NCBI RefSeq assembly: GCF_004193775.1
Contig: NC_041016.1
Coordinates: 47,492,767-47,556,766, forward strand
Length of the DNA stretch: 64,000 bases
Direction: 5' to 3'
From: Glycine soja
Taxonomy: Eukaryota > Streptophyta > Magnoliopsida > Fabales > Fabaceae
Below the pieces are notes generated by a model, which searched no databases, had not been told where the DNA came from, and saw only the letters and a list, made by a program, of their open reading frames with translations. How positions within the stretch are numbered: the first letter of the stretch is position 1; each line of letters opens with the position of its first letter. Of the stretch, positions 39,246 to 54,299 are shown piece by piece. A program made the position numbers and the translations under genes.

Positions 39246-39450
39246 CACGTGTTAAAGCATGATTCAAGATATTTATGATGCATTAATTATGCCTAAAGAA
39301 GTAAACTGACCCAATTAATGGTGTGATGGAACGAATCATTGGCACAGTAGTTTTGAACAGTGAGACACGTGGGAGATTTTGTGCGTGTGACACTGGTGGA
39401 AGACTCAAACGTGGCGTACGTGTCATTTGAAGAGTGGTAGTGCACACGTG
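39246..39450. promoter_or_regulatory. Cluster of G-box/ABRE motifs
   Basis: Three CACGTG G-boxes (39246-39251, 39366-39371, 39445-39450) and two ACGTG ABRE-like cores (about 39409-39415 and 39417-39424) lie within 205 bp. They sit in an island at 39300-39560 with noticeably higher GC than its surroundings and no convincing ORF. The island is 1.2-1.5 kb beyond the 3' end of the GA 2-oxidase. It could be a distal element of that gene or the promoter of an unrecognised non-coding transcript. Motifs are observed; function is inference. Confidence 0.45.
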
Positions 39451-39559
39451 TTCGTAAAAGCCATGGTTCGGTCACGAGAGAGACACGGAAAAACAATGGC
39501 TGACTGGTCGGGTGTGGTGAGTGAGTGAGTCTGAGTGACGGCACGCCGCCATGGATGCC

Positions 39560-40779
39560 ACTAATTGATGTGATGCCATGACAAAAACAATGGAAAAAAA
39601 TGAAAAAATGTTGTGTTTTTAGATATTACTTGTTTATTTATAATCTTGATCCATTTTACATGAAAAGAATTTAATTTAAGTTTAATTATATACATTTTAT
39701 CATTTGGGTATTTTTATTTTGTAAGTTTTATTATCTCCTAAATTTTTCTTTTGAGTTTTATCATTTAAATTTTTTCTTTTTTTTTTGCATTTTATCGAGT
39801 GATGTATCACTAAAATAATTAAAGAAAAACGAAAATAACATTATTTTTTTTATCAGTTTTTGTGGAACGATGTCATTTTCTTTTTATCAATATAATGATA
39901 AAATAGGTAAAAATTAAAATTTTAGTAGTAAAATTTGCTAAAAGAAATAAAAATGGGTGTGATCAATGCGTGAAAGTTACAAATTTGAATGATAATATTT
40001 GTAGAAAAAAATAATTAAGTGAAAAAATTTGTAAAATGATGATACTTAGGTGGTAATTGGTAAAATATACAATTCAATTTTAATTTATAAGAAATGAATT
40101 AACAATGCTGAATTATATATCATGCAAAAATTGATTGAAATTATGAACTAAAGTGATATTCAACAGATAAGTTTAGAGATAGACTACAATGAGACTTGAT
40201 TTTGCTTTCAGATACTAATGTGATGCTACTTTACATTGTAGAAGAATAAGATGGTATTTTACCCTAACTTGTAAGGATTTAAGATCAATAATGAAACTCA
40301 TTTATTAAAAAATTTAAAATAGTTGGATTGAATATAAGGGTTGTTTAAATTGTAAAAATAAACAAATAACGTGTAATAATGGAATTTAATATATATATAT
40401 ATATAAGAGAAATATTAGGTTGAACATGCTTAATTAGGTCTAAAACTCAATCCATGACATGCGATACGTTGAATATGTTATGCAATTTACAAGATTATTG
40501 TGAGAATTGTGCATGGAATATATACTTTATTCTTATAATGTTTTATTGCAATTTGAATCAAGCTTTTAATCATTAACAAATCTCCATTGTTGACTACATC
40601 AGACGTCATCCACTAGTGTTGAAGCAAAAGCAAAAGGGGTATATATTCTATCGTCTATGAAGCATTCTAATTGATAAATAACCTTAAAGTTGAAAAAAAA
40701 AAAACATATATAGTATATAGACTATATATTGTAACCCCCCATTTTGTATTGACAAATGCCCCCGTAATCCTTTAGCATA
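39560..40779. other. Intergenic region downstream of GA 2-oxidase
   Basis: AT-rich, with a (TA)n run at 40390-40404. The 3' UTR of the minus-strand gene probably ends within the first few hundred bases below 40780. No other gene is seen. Confidence 0.5.
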
Positions 40780-42298
<1,519 letters not shown>

Positions 42299-42560
42299 TT
42301 TTCTTGCTGCTTTCTGTTTTGGGGAGTTAAGAAGTGGAGTGAATGGAAGGAAGAGGGTACGTGAGAGAGGAATAGAGAGGTTTAAAGGGCTTTTGGAGAG
42401 TCAATGAATAAGTATAAGAGAAAAAACTTAATGAGGCTCTGAGCAAGGATGCTTGTGATAATAGCGGTTGAGTTCTTGGGTATTTATAGCCAAAAATTGG
42501 TGGGGGCATTGAAAAAGAAAGAGTGAAGAAAGCAAGATGATTCAATGTCTAATAGGAGAT
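42299..42560 (-). promoter_or_regulatory. GA 2-oxidase core promoter and leader
   Basis: On the minus strand, GCTATAAATA (42490-42481) is a good TATA box about 190 bases before the ATG, so transcription should start near 42450 and leave a 5' UTR of about 150 bases. That leader is pyrimidine-rich, as is common in plants. Confidence 0.65.
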
Positions 42561-44985
42561 CTATGTGTGGGCCCTATATCAGGCACAGTTACTCTTTGAC
42601 ATTTGCTTCATCGTTCTACTAAAAAAATTGAAGGCTTTACAGAAAATGATAACATACAGTAGGATGAGCTCCTGTTGGTTTAAGTGTTAAAACAAAGCAT
42701 GGGATGTGAAACATTACTGGAAGGGGGAAGAACATAAGGAGAATGAATATTCTTTATTAATTATTAATGTATCAAAGTAGATAGCATATGATATCAAGAA
42801 TTGTGAAGGATATGCTAATTGGTATGGGCATACATTTCATTTATACACTGGTGTAGGTATATGCAGGGGAAACTAGCCACATAGTGAATATGGCACATTT
42901 ATTTAGAATGAGTGTCTCTGAAACATGCAGGGAAATTATTCCTGTCATCATCTGGTTCTGTCTATTTTCTGCTTTTCTGTAGGAGTTATGTTAATTTCCT
43001 TTGGACTTTTTGGTTTTCTGGTTTGGTTGCCTTGTATTTTTGGGTTTGGATATATTTTTTTTCATCGATTGGGGGAATCAAGGATAGGTATCAAAGTATA
43101 GAATGATTCACACATTTTATTCTATCAACTTAAATAGACTCATTCAGTTGTTCGGTTACTCTTTGTACCCTATTAAAATATATCTTTTCTTTAGCTCATT
43201 AATAAAAAGTAGGTTTCTGCCGAAGGAAACTAAAATAAATATGGCACTCACGAGGGATACTCTGAAAAAAATTATTTGAGGGTCCGAAGTATGTGTATTT
43301 AACATTATGAAAAACTTGGCCTATACTTAGATCAGAACTTGTGAGTTGCATTGATACCACGATATTATGTTCATGGAGCTAACTGACACCAAACATAAGA
43401 AAGTGTGTTTGACACACCACAAACAAATTCTGAGTTGTCATCTTACTTTTTTGTACTATATTGGTCCATTTGCATTTTAAGGTAAGAGTAAGAATTAGTA
43501 AAGAGAATCATTTTGCACAAAGTTAGTCCTACATGATTTGTCTTACTACTTATTTAGAGAGAGAGAAAACTACTAATTTTTTTTCTTTTTGTAAACATAA
43601 AATCGTCATCAATAAGATAGGTACATGTATACTTCATGTTTTAAATGCTTGTCTTCTGTCCATTAAAAACATACATATAACATTTTAAAATAATTCGTAA
43701 CTTAAAATACTTGTATTATCATTGTGTATACTTTTAAATTGATTGTTTTAAACCTTCACTATTTAGGTTAAAAGTTTCTCTTAATCCTGAATCTCAATTG
43801 CTTATAATATAAATGAACTACTTTAAAATGTGCATTAGTAAACTAAATTAAAATATATTCTTTTTTAATGTAATTTTATCTCTTAATATACTCTTTCCTA
43901 AACAAGTTACATGTTATTCTTAAAATTTTGCATAATTATGCGCCCATAGTTTTATATAGTTCTTTCACATGATTATGATGTCATTTTTGAAATTATGCGC
44001 CGATAGAATGTTCTATATTCACAGAGAAGAAGAAACATCTTTTAACACTTCTAGATCTGTCTATTTTAAAGGTGTCACACCTATATAAAATGACAATAAT
44101 TTGAAAAAAAATTATGATGCTATATATAGAAGTATATATACTTTGTATTATTACTATTTTAAATATTTTTACTTGACATGCACTTCTTTCTTAGTTTTCT
44201 TTTACAAACTTCTTTTTTAGTTTTTATACAAAGGATAATATATTAATATACTCTCCTTTTTCTTATATTTTATATAATGCGATCGATGATTGTAATCACG
44301 TCAATGAGTAATCAATACGTGTCAGATGTGGCTCTTTTGCAACTAGGAAATAAAAATTAGCGTTGGTTTGCTTACATGATCATTTCTGCCAATTAAGGGG
44401 GAGTTTTAAAAGAGTTTACATGGACTTAATTTACATAAAAATATCGAAATGATTTATGGGTTTTTATAATTTTTAATTTATTATATTAAACTCCTTTAAA
44501 AAAAAGGTTTATATTAATCTTAAATTTAGTATTTATTTCATATGTTACATATAATATTAGATTAAGCGCTTTACAACTAGATCAAAAGTTATAACTATTA
44601 ATAAGGATAAAATTTTATTTTTTTAAAAGGATTCTCAAAGTCACGCGTAGCTCAAAGATTGAGTTCATTGGTGGTATGTTAAGCCCATCAAAATCATGGG
44701 AGATACCGGATGTTAAGGAAGATTTTGTGTGGAAATATATATAAATAGACTTAAATAATCTTTTAATTTCTATAAAATAGGTATTTTAATTTTAATTTAA
44801 TTCTTTTATTTTTTATTTTAGTTCTTTAAATATTTAATTTTTTTAAATATCTACTGTCAATCGAATTGGTAGTTCATTGACTTAATATGTTATCAAGTAG
44901 TTTGATAGGATAGTCATGTGTAATTTTTTTTATAAATTATTTTTAAATGTTATTTTTGTTCTTATATATATAAGAAAAAAATATA
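42561..44985. other. Intergenic region upstream of GA 2-oxidase
   Basis: AT-rich, no supported gene. Upstream control of the GA 2-oxidase would lie here, but I cannot name sites beyond scattered A/T-rich boxes. The ORF at 42912-43106 is a short hydrophobic frame without further support. Confidence 0.5.
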
Positions 44986-44989
44986 TAAG

Positions 44990-45249
44990 GGAGTGTATTA
45001 GATTAGAATTTTAAAAAAATCTTGTGAATTTTAAAAGATTTTGTGAAAATGTAATGATTTTTAAGATTTTTTTGTTATGATTTAGACTTTGTGGTTCAAA
45101 TTTTAATGGATTTATAAAATATGAATTCATAAGATTTACAAAGAGTGGATTTACAAGATTTGAAAAATCCTTAATCAAAATTAAAGACTCTATAAAAAAA
45201 ATTGATAATCTCTAAATTCTTCTTACACTCATCAAAATCCAACGAACCT
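44990..45249. mobile_element. Possible MITE
   Basis: The left AGGGAGTGTATTAGATTAG and the complement of the right end, AAAGGTTCGTTGGATTTTG, are loosely inverted. The interior repeats ATTTTAAAAGATTTTGTGAA-like motifs. No clear target duplication is seen. Confidence 0.35.
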
Positions 45250-46069
45250 TTGATATTCTTAATTTTTTTCATGAAAAATAAATAAGTGAATTATATGACC
45301 CTTTTTGCATCCTACTTGATTCAACTTTTGAACACAGTAAATCTTAATTAATTGAAAATTGAAACTAATAAATTAGCTTTACATTATTGTAAGTTTTTTT
45401 TTCCACAATAAATGATTGTTTTCTTAAAGAAAATTAAAGCAAAATATAATACTAGTTATCAAAACAAAAATCAGTACCCACAAAGTAATGAGGGAAGACA
45501 CGCTCCAAGTGCACCATGAGGAATAAAAGGTTCCCAGTTGAGTCTCGACTTTGCACAATAACCATTTCCATGAACCTGTTTTAATAGATGAGATGAGTTC
45601 CAGATAACTCGATCAATCATTATTAAAAATGATATTGTTTCTCATCAATCAAATCTTTTAACGCGTTGTATGCCAGAAAATATATCTAAGTTTACAAATC
45701 TTTCTAGTGTTGAAGCAAATCCTCATTTGAGTATATAGCTAAGAATGATTGTATTTCTATTAGTAATAAAAAGTTGAATAAGTTACAAAAAGTATCATAA
45801 AAAACCCCAGATACAAAAAGATAGAGCCCCATGAGCCAAAATGTCAACATGCCCGTAATACATAACAAATGATTGTGTTTGTATTTTAATGATGAAAAGT
45901 TGTTACTTATAGGCAAAAGAAAGGAGAAGCAGCTTGAGCCTGTACATGACAAGGATAACATGTGGTTATTGAATATTATCAAGGTATTAAAGGTTATAAA
46001 GTGTTGTACATGAATGTCTATATTGCCAGTACACCCCTAGTTCATATAAAAGTAGTTAAGTTAGCTAAC

Positions 46070-46315
46070 TTTAACTAATAATATCATAAATTTAAATTTT
46101 ATTACAAAACTACTCATTGAATTAAAAGATTTAAGTGGTGGTTACATTTAATGACATTACTCATTAACTAATCTAATATGATAAATTTAAATTTTATTTC
46201 AAAATTAGCCATTGAATTAAAAGATTTAAGTGATGATTGCATTTAATGACATTACTCATTAACTAATCTAATATCATAAATTTAAATTTTATTTCAAAAC
46301 TATCCATTGAATTAA
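46070..46315. repeat. 95-bp tandem repeat, about 2.6 copies
   Basis: ATAAATTTAAATTTTATT recurs at 46086, 46181 and 46276, exactly 95 bases apart, and the sequence between is nearly the same (including TTGAATTAAAAGATTTAAGTG). It is non-coding. Confidence 0.85.
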
Positions 46316-46962
46316 AAAATTAAAAAATAATAAGGATTCATAAACGCAATTGATAAAAAAAAAAATACATGTGATTATCGTTGATCATAACAGGCCAATG
46401 GGTAATCATCATTATATATTATTATGTTATCATTTAATGTTACTTGAACGTAGAAACTAAACCAATTTTTAAAAAAAATGTTTAAATGATTAAAATAAAA
46501 AACTTTAAAAAGCTAAAAAAAAAACACCTACTTTACAGGGAAAAAAAATTATTTATACCATATAAATTTAATTGGAGATCTTGTATGAAGATTCTTCATA
46601 AGTTGTTTTTTTTAATGAAAATTTGGATTATTACTTTTATTTTTTTTTCTGCAAAGAAAATGGCTGCGTGGTGGTTATATGTAATGATAATTGTCTCGAT
46701 TTGATCTTTGACTAACCAATATCGATGGTCGTGGCAACCACCACATAAAGGAGCCAAGTGAGCACTTCTTGTGCTTCCACTTAGTCAATTAATAAACTTT
46801 TTGGCTTATAAAAAAAATAACTACATAAAAGAATTCATTAATTTATCACTTTGGTGTTAATTAGACTCGTTTTCACCAGTATACTTCTTGTGTAGTAAAT
46901 ATTAAACTATTAATATAAATATAAAAAGTCTATGTTAGCATTAGTAAATAATTTTTAGTCTA

Positions 46963-46968
<6 letters not shown>

Positions 46969-46999
<31 letters not shown>
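46969..46999. repeat. (TA)n microsatellite
   Basis: About 15 uninterrupted TA units. Confidence 0.95.
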
Positions 47000-47001
<2 letters not shown>

Positions 47002-49790
47002 TTTTTTATTATAACCGATCTATTATTAGTGTAAATTTACAATGCTGCTAACAATTTTATTATTATTACTTTTAATTTTCACCATTGAATATTCATTACA
47101 AAATTGGATTTATTAGTGCTTTATTATTTGATTATCCTTCATTATTATGGAATTTTAAAATTAATTTTCTAGTGTTATTATTGTAAGCTTATACCATAAC
47201 AAAATAGATTATAATTTCAAATATTGTACATGAAGACAACTTAAAAAAGACAATTCACCTTTTAATGCCTTTCTCTCACGACATTAGTCGTCCTGTTTTT
47301 TTTTTAGACATCACAATTATACCGGAGACAATCATGTTTAAATTAAATAAGATTATTATAGATAAAAAAATTCTCTCTAAATATTTAATATAATTACATA
47401 ACTAAAACTTAAACTTGAGATCATAAATTAAACTAAAATAATTATATGCCAATTGATCCATGAACTCAATTGTTTAAAAAAAAAATCAGTATCAGCGAAT
47501 GATTGTAAATATTTCTTGCAAATATATTCATGTAAAGAAAAACTAAATTATGATAAAAAAATATATAGAAATTTTATGTACAATCTAAATTAATCAGTTT
47601 CCACATCATTAATCTATATTATTTTGCAGTATTTGTATTGATATTTCATTTAATAAATTTTGTTTTGATACACAGTTTTGTTGGTGTTGTTTAAGAATCA
47701 ATGCCAAGGATATATAGTTTATATTTTTTTTTTCTTAATCCATCAAGATATCTTTTAAAGGCATAATCATAAAAATTCACATTGGCAAAGCAAATCATAC
47801 TTTGTGAACTTGAGGTGAGAACATTTATGTTACAAGGAGAGCATATGTCAAGGATAATTTATAAACTCTTTTTTCTTTCCTTAACCTATTTAGATGCTTT
47901 TAATGGCACAATTATGATGGGTCACATAGGAGTCAAAATAGACTATAAATATAAGTCTAACAAGAGAGTGAATTAGAGGTTGAAATAAATTTAATTACTA
48001 AATGATATGATAATACATTATTAAATGAAAGTATTATCTTTTTAAAATGTTCACAGTTCATACATAAAGAAGTGAATTTTGTCTTTAAAATTGAACTGGA
48101 ACATATGTATACCCTTAAAAGGATAGAGACTTTTATTTTTTGACGTCTAAGGGATCGAGTCTTAATGATGCAAAAAGAGATAGCGTTTTAATTACTTTTT
48201 TTTTTTAAATAATCTAGTAAATCTTCACGTTGTTATAATTATTTAAGATGAAATACTTTTTTTTGGAAGATAAAGAAGAAATACTTAAAAAGAACGCAAT
48301 GGAATATATTTACACTTTTTAGTTTTCATGGTTATGTATTTATAAGAACATTGATTTATATTTCACCATCAATACTTTCATATGTAACTACACTGATAAT
48401 TATTAACTTTGTATAGAAAATGAATTTTATTGATTTAACTGTTAAATTTTAATTATATATTATCTTGATTTCATTTTTGAAAAAAAAATTTGAACAAAAA
48501 TAATAAAGTAATCTAACTATTCACATTTTAATGTATTTTAAAAATATTTATCATATCAATTTTTTTTTATATGAATGAGATATTAAATAGTTTTTAGATG
48601 AATAAAAACTTTGGTAGATTTTGTTTAGAGTAAATTTTGAAATAAAATTATCCAATTAAAAATGATTAAATAGTGTACGATAATATAATTAATTTTATCT
48701 CCATATAAAATATTTTTATATTTATTTAATAATAAGTTATTATATACAATAAGATTATTAACTTTTAGAATATTACTTAACATAAGGTGATAGTTATAGC
48801 TGATTTTTAATTGGTTAACATAAAATATAATTAAATCTTTAAGTTAATAATGTATGAAAATTAAATTTAAAAACTAATGTATTTTAATACATTTTTTAAA
48901 TATTAAATATATGTGTGGATCTAACATTTCCGAATATCCCTATCGATCACTATTTTATTATTGAGACGTAAAGAAGAAATAAAATGAAAAAAAGGTTTAG
49001 AATTGGAAGGATATTCGGTTGAGAGAAAGAACGAAAGTCAATCGTGTGCATAAAGATTGATGTGCAAAGTGAGGTTTACGTGAAGAAATTTGCCGACATG
49101 CGTGCCTAAATGATAGAAGCTCATGTTGAAATGAAAGATATTTTTTTTTAATTTTATACTAAAGTAAGTGATAAATTGCATTTTTAAGAACTGTTTTTTG
49201 AATTTTGTGAACGACAATGCCTCATACTGTCAATTGCCATTTCGAGTATTCACCCAATATTTTATTATCATTACTTTTTACTATTTTTTTCTTCATATTA
49301 TCGTCATATAATTGAGTCAACAAAGAAGAAAAAAAGTACTTGGTACTTGAGTAATGTTTGATAAGCCCAAGCTCCCATAAAAGTTCTTACTATTAAACTT
49401 GGTCCTTAATGAGCAAAAATGATTCAAACATCTCCATTGGAGCGGATCTTTAAAAAAATAATGTAAAACGTGACAAATTGTGAATGGTACATGAATTAAC
49501 ACGTATCTCCTTATAACACGTATCTCCTTACCGTGTATCTCATGACAATGAACTTGATTTTTGACATAGTGAGTGAGGTAACTTTTATATTTAGAAAGAA
49601 AACCGGTGAACAAAATTCTCACCAGCATTTGAGCTTGGAAATATCTCAAAAACATTATAAAAAATTAAAAAGTACTGAAAACACTGTTGAGATTATAGCA
49701 CATGGCTATGATCAGAACATCTTGTGGGTTCATGTGTTTGGGACCATCCTTTGATCTTGAGTGGAATTCCAAAACCGTGAGCATTGGTAG
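47000..49790. other. AT-rich intergenic region
   Basis: No gene recognised. A short direct repeat of AACACGTATCTCCTTA occurs twice at about 49498-49531. Confidence 0.55.
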
Positions 49791-49832
49791 CACTAGGCTC
49801 AAAACAAACCGCGTAAGAAGAGGGAGAGAGAA

Positions 49833-49834
<2 letters not shown>

Positions 49835-49907
<73 letters not shown>
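49835..49907. repeat. (GA)n microsatellite
   Basis: About 36 uninterrupted GA units. The Leu-Ser repeat ORF read from the other strand here is an artefact of the dinucleotide. Confidence 0.97.
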
Positions 49908-49912
<5 letters not shown>

Positions 49913-49919
49913 GTGATTC

Positions 49920-52900
49920 CACAAAATAACTGATTACATGCTAGCTAGGTCTATGAATATTTTAGCAAATTAAATATGGGACAACTCGTACACATTGCAA
50001 ACTTGTTCATCGGGACCATAGAAAATTCCTTTCCCTTCCTCAGAATAGGATTTGTGAAAGAGAAACTTAGAAGGTCGTTGAATAAGGGTCAGCATCAAAG
50101 TTGAAACCAATAATGCAACCAACCAGCTAGTGGATGAGTTCTTACGTGCCCAAATAATTATTGAGATGGCGTACCATGCACCCGAAAAGATTCTCATTTT
50201 CTATTATCATCTACATCATCCACTTTTCTCAATTCCCATAATCATATTCATATTTCTATTCTCATAAATTAGCTAGCGAGAACAGAAAGAATGATTAATT
50301 GCAAAAAACCTTCATATAGATATATATCCTACCCTCTATGACAAGCCAGGACCATTAAGTACTATAAATATGATAATATGATTGCATAATTAAATCCAGC
50401 TTAGTGATGTCGCATTACACAATCTTCATTATGATTCCATTTATATAAGAAAGCTATAGATCTATTAGTTTGTGGGCACCATCCCCTATTGCTAAATTAA
50501 TTTGACATCCACAATATGTGACTCCCAATGCAAACACAAATACAATGTATTCACAAAAGTGATAGGGATTGGAGATCAGCAATGGAGTTAGCTGTGGGTT
50601 TTGGAATATAAATTTACTAGATACAGAAGCATGGAATAATTCGATCTCCACTAAAGCATGTGAGTAAAGTCATGTATGATACTTACCTAGGCAAAAAGAA
50701 GAAAAGGCCATGAATCTTATCTTACACGTACGTATGAGTGTGTGTTAACGATGAAATAGACCGATACTATATATTTATAATTAACTTATCTCTCAAGATT
50801 TGCTATTAATTATAATTTTCTACTTGAAAGGTACCTAATACTATTTTTTTTATTTTTTTATTTTGAGTGTTTGACAATGTCTCGTCCGATTAGTCAACAG
50901 GAGGAATCGTACGTCTATTCTTTTGACTAAGACTTGTTTTAGTTTAAAAAGGAATTTCAATTAGTATAATCTAAAAACAATATCATAAAGTTATGAATTA
51001 TGGTTAGTTTTAAAATCTCAAGTAACACAACATTCAGGTTGGAAAAAAACGATGAAAAGATTGTTTATGTGAATTTATTACGTTGCTGAAAATAAATCAT
51101 CTGTGTGATTAGGTTTGGTGTGTGATTGTGAAGGTGGCATTGTTTAGCTAACTTGGCATACATATGACACAATAACTACTACTACTCATTCCCTTCCCGC
51201 GCAATAATGGAGAACGAGTGTGACCGACATCCCAATCTACCAATCATAGGGTGCCACGTGGATTCACCTGCAGGCTAAGGCTCTGACATTTTCATATATA
51301 TTTGAATGCTTAGATTTCTATACTTTTCGGTTTTAAGTACTCTTACCTACTTTGCATGTGAAACTATTGAATATCCAACCATATGAGTACTTACGATTTA
51401 TTTTTTTTTTAGCTCAGGAACTCAATTTTATTTACTGGAAGTTAGGATTTTCATGATAATCTAATTCAATTGATCGGACATAATCTTAAAAAGTAAATTG
51501 TGAATCTAACTCAATTTTACAAATTTAAAATAAGAATTATCTACACTTTTATTTATTAATTTAGTCTCATTATTAGTTGATGTAAGATTTTTAACACATC
51601 TCCTTCACTTTAAAGACGAGATATCTCAAACATAAAGTTTGTAAGATTGAATATCAATGGATAATCCGATAACATCTCAATAGCGAATGGTCCAATAAAT
51701 TTAACAAATCTCACTAAGATAAACTTTGTTATCATTTTAGAGGGTAAGTTATGGTTCTAACTTGTAAGGTGAAAATTGTCCCTACTTATATACACTATTT
51801 TAGTCTCATTACTAATTAATGTAAGATCTCCAACACAACAAGGGTGTATAAGTTATTGTAAACCACTTATATATATTTTTATTATTATGGATAAAAAATA
51901 TACATGATTCATAACTATAATTAATTTCATTTTATCGTACCTGATACATGTGTTTTAATATAAAACGGTTAAAATTAATTTAAACATGTGTTTTAATTAT
52001 GTAGTTTTTTTCTAGGTTGCTGAATGTTTAAATCTCTTTATTTCCTATCAACTAATATATATTAGTTAGATGTCTAATATGATATCTTTGAATATTAAAA
52101 TTATAAAAAAATTAATTAAATTAGTAAAATAGACTATCTTCAACAAGAAAATCCAATTACATATTTGATAGGGAATTTTGATGGCGTTAGCTCTTGTAGG
52201 ATCGAACAACATTAATAACAGGATCTCGAATTAGTTATTGGGCTTTCATTGGTAGGTTATTTGTTAGTATCACATTAAATTTACGTCGAGGCATATCACT
52301 TGCCCATGCCTTGAAATGAGACAACTTCTACCTCCTAAACTTTTAGTCACAAAAAAACAGAGGTCTTCTTTCAACCATCACAAAGATGTATGCAGATTTT
52401 TTTCTTCTCGTCAACAAGCAAAGTTCGACCAGCTTAACAAACAAGAACATTATTATTCGATTATTAATAGATTTTATTAAAATTTTAGAAAATCCTTATA
52501 AAATACAAATAACCATCCGAAATTACTTCATATTATCAATAAGAGTTATAGAAATATCGGGACTCATGATGACTGATCAAACAAATCCAACGAAATCTAA
52601 ATTCATATGTGATTTCTAATCTATGTATTCTTTTTAGGATCTGTTACGAAATGTTGTAGAGATAACAAATAGCCGAAAAATAATGTAACCAATAATTTCA
52701 TGGTTCTTCTACAACAGGAACCTTTTTATTCTTCAATAGGACCTTCGAAAATTCTTCCGGTGAAAAGAAAAGAGAAATTATGTGTGACGACTCGATATAT
52801 TGGAATCTATAATCTTCTTATAACGTGTTAACCTAATAGAATTCTCATTATCTCATAATAGACTAAGCTCATTTAAGTCTATATCATTTTTGTCTAAAGA

Positions 52901-54180
52901 TTCACTTAAGTTGATCACATAAAATAAAATCTACTAATAATAAATAATTAATATAATTATCTTATAATATCAACCCATGTTAATAATTGGAATAGAAAAT
53001 TCAACCAGCATATTTCTGTTTTTGCACGGATTAAACTGAATTTATAATTCAATATCAATGTTAGAACTTGTCTCTTATTTTCAAACTTCGCTTTCAGTCC
53101 ATTAATTATAGGTTCTAAGATATAGATGGAGTAATTACCAATAATGCATAGCTGCAATGTAGTGCTCCCTTAATTGTTTTAAAATTCCACAATTGGTCTC
53201 TTAATTTTTATTTCATTCATAATTTTTCTATACCGATAATATCCAAGGGAGTGATCACATGTCTATCAATGAATATTTCGAATTAAGAAATCACGTACGT
53301 ATTATGAAGCGCATGTTTGCATACGTGTCGGGAATCCATTTCCCATTTATGCGTCAAATGCTATAAAAGATGTAAACATTTCTCTTTGTACCTTTTTTGG
53401 ATCTGCGCAAAATTATAACACAGTCGAAAAAAAACCCACCTTTAATGACAATAACATTCAAATTAGCAAAAGATAAAATTAAGAAGTTGGAATAGAGGGT
53501 AGGGATAGGAAGATAATATACCTTTTTTTTCCTTGTGATATTTACATATCTTTCCATTAATCTTGAAAAAGAAAAGATAAGAGTCGTATGAAGAAGAGAA
53601 ATTACCCCAGGCAAAAAGATAAGAGATGTTCAAATGTTGGAGATCTCTCAAGATTCTAATTAAGGAAGTTCCTTAACTAGGTTAACTTGTGTGAAAGTCT
53701 TAATTATTGGGTCGAATTAGACCTAAGTTGGGTCAGACCATCTATCTATTCTAAGATTAATAATAGTAATCATTGACTATATTATTTTTGTTGTGTTATT
53801 AATTCATATTCTTAACCCCACCCTATTTTAGCTTGTTGGACGTAACGAAAGTGAAGATGATCATTCTCTCACATGTAGCATATAATTAATTTGATTTCAG
53901 GGAGTGGCTAGCTACATGGTGTCTGTGCAAGACCTTCTTCTACAATCATCGCGAGATGTCAGTGTTGTCACTTTCCACTTTGCTCATTATGGCTTCTAGT
54001 ATTGAAGTTTTATGGAGCCCTTTGAGGTTTCAGATTCTTGTGGCATTAAAACTTTATCCTATTTCTACGGTCATGGTGTTATTTTATTTTGCTTTTATAC
54101 ATTAATATCAATCATATATGGACTTGGCTGTTTTGTGGATGACTTTTCAATCATCGTGAATTGAACTATTATTGAAATCA
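49920..54180. other. Intergenic region with degraded repeats
   Basis: No supported gene. A single G-box CACGTG lies at 51255-51260 in a locally GC-richer stretch (51170-51290). Two related segments with ATTAGTCTCATTA-like boxes lie at about 51560-51600 and 51800-51840, in direct orientation, and may be remains of a repeat family. 52140-52860 has somewhat mixed composition and could be decayed element sequence I cannot name. Short ORFs (for example 52386-52619) show no domain. Confidence 0.45.
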
Positions 54181-54183
54181 TGA

Positions 54184-54205
54184 TATTATTATTATTATTA
54201 TTATT

Positions 54206-54239
<34 letters not shown>
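54184..54239. repeat. (ATT)n microsatellite
   Basis: About 18 ATT units interrupted once by TTG. A complementary (AAT)n run of about 6 units lies at 54276-54292, so the two could pair. Confidence 0.95.
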
Positions 54240-54299
54240 TGAAACCTGTGATAGATGTCCTAATATTTTTAATAACAATAATAATAATAATAAGAAACA

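Noticed and set aside
45704..45982. 92-codon hydrophobic minus-strand ORF
   Set aside because: Phe/Leu-rich translation expected from AT-rich DNA; no family recognised.
49665..49922. 85-codon Leu-Ser-rich ORF on the minus strand
   Set aside because: It is the (GA)n microsatellite read in frame, with no other coding sign.
49970..50197. 75-codon minus-strand ORF
   Set aside because: It has one hydrophobic stretch but no match I can name and no exon partners.
52140..52860. Possible organelle-derived insertion
   Set aside because: Composition differs slightly from its surroundings, but I could not match any chloroplast or mitochondrial gene.
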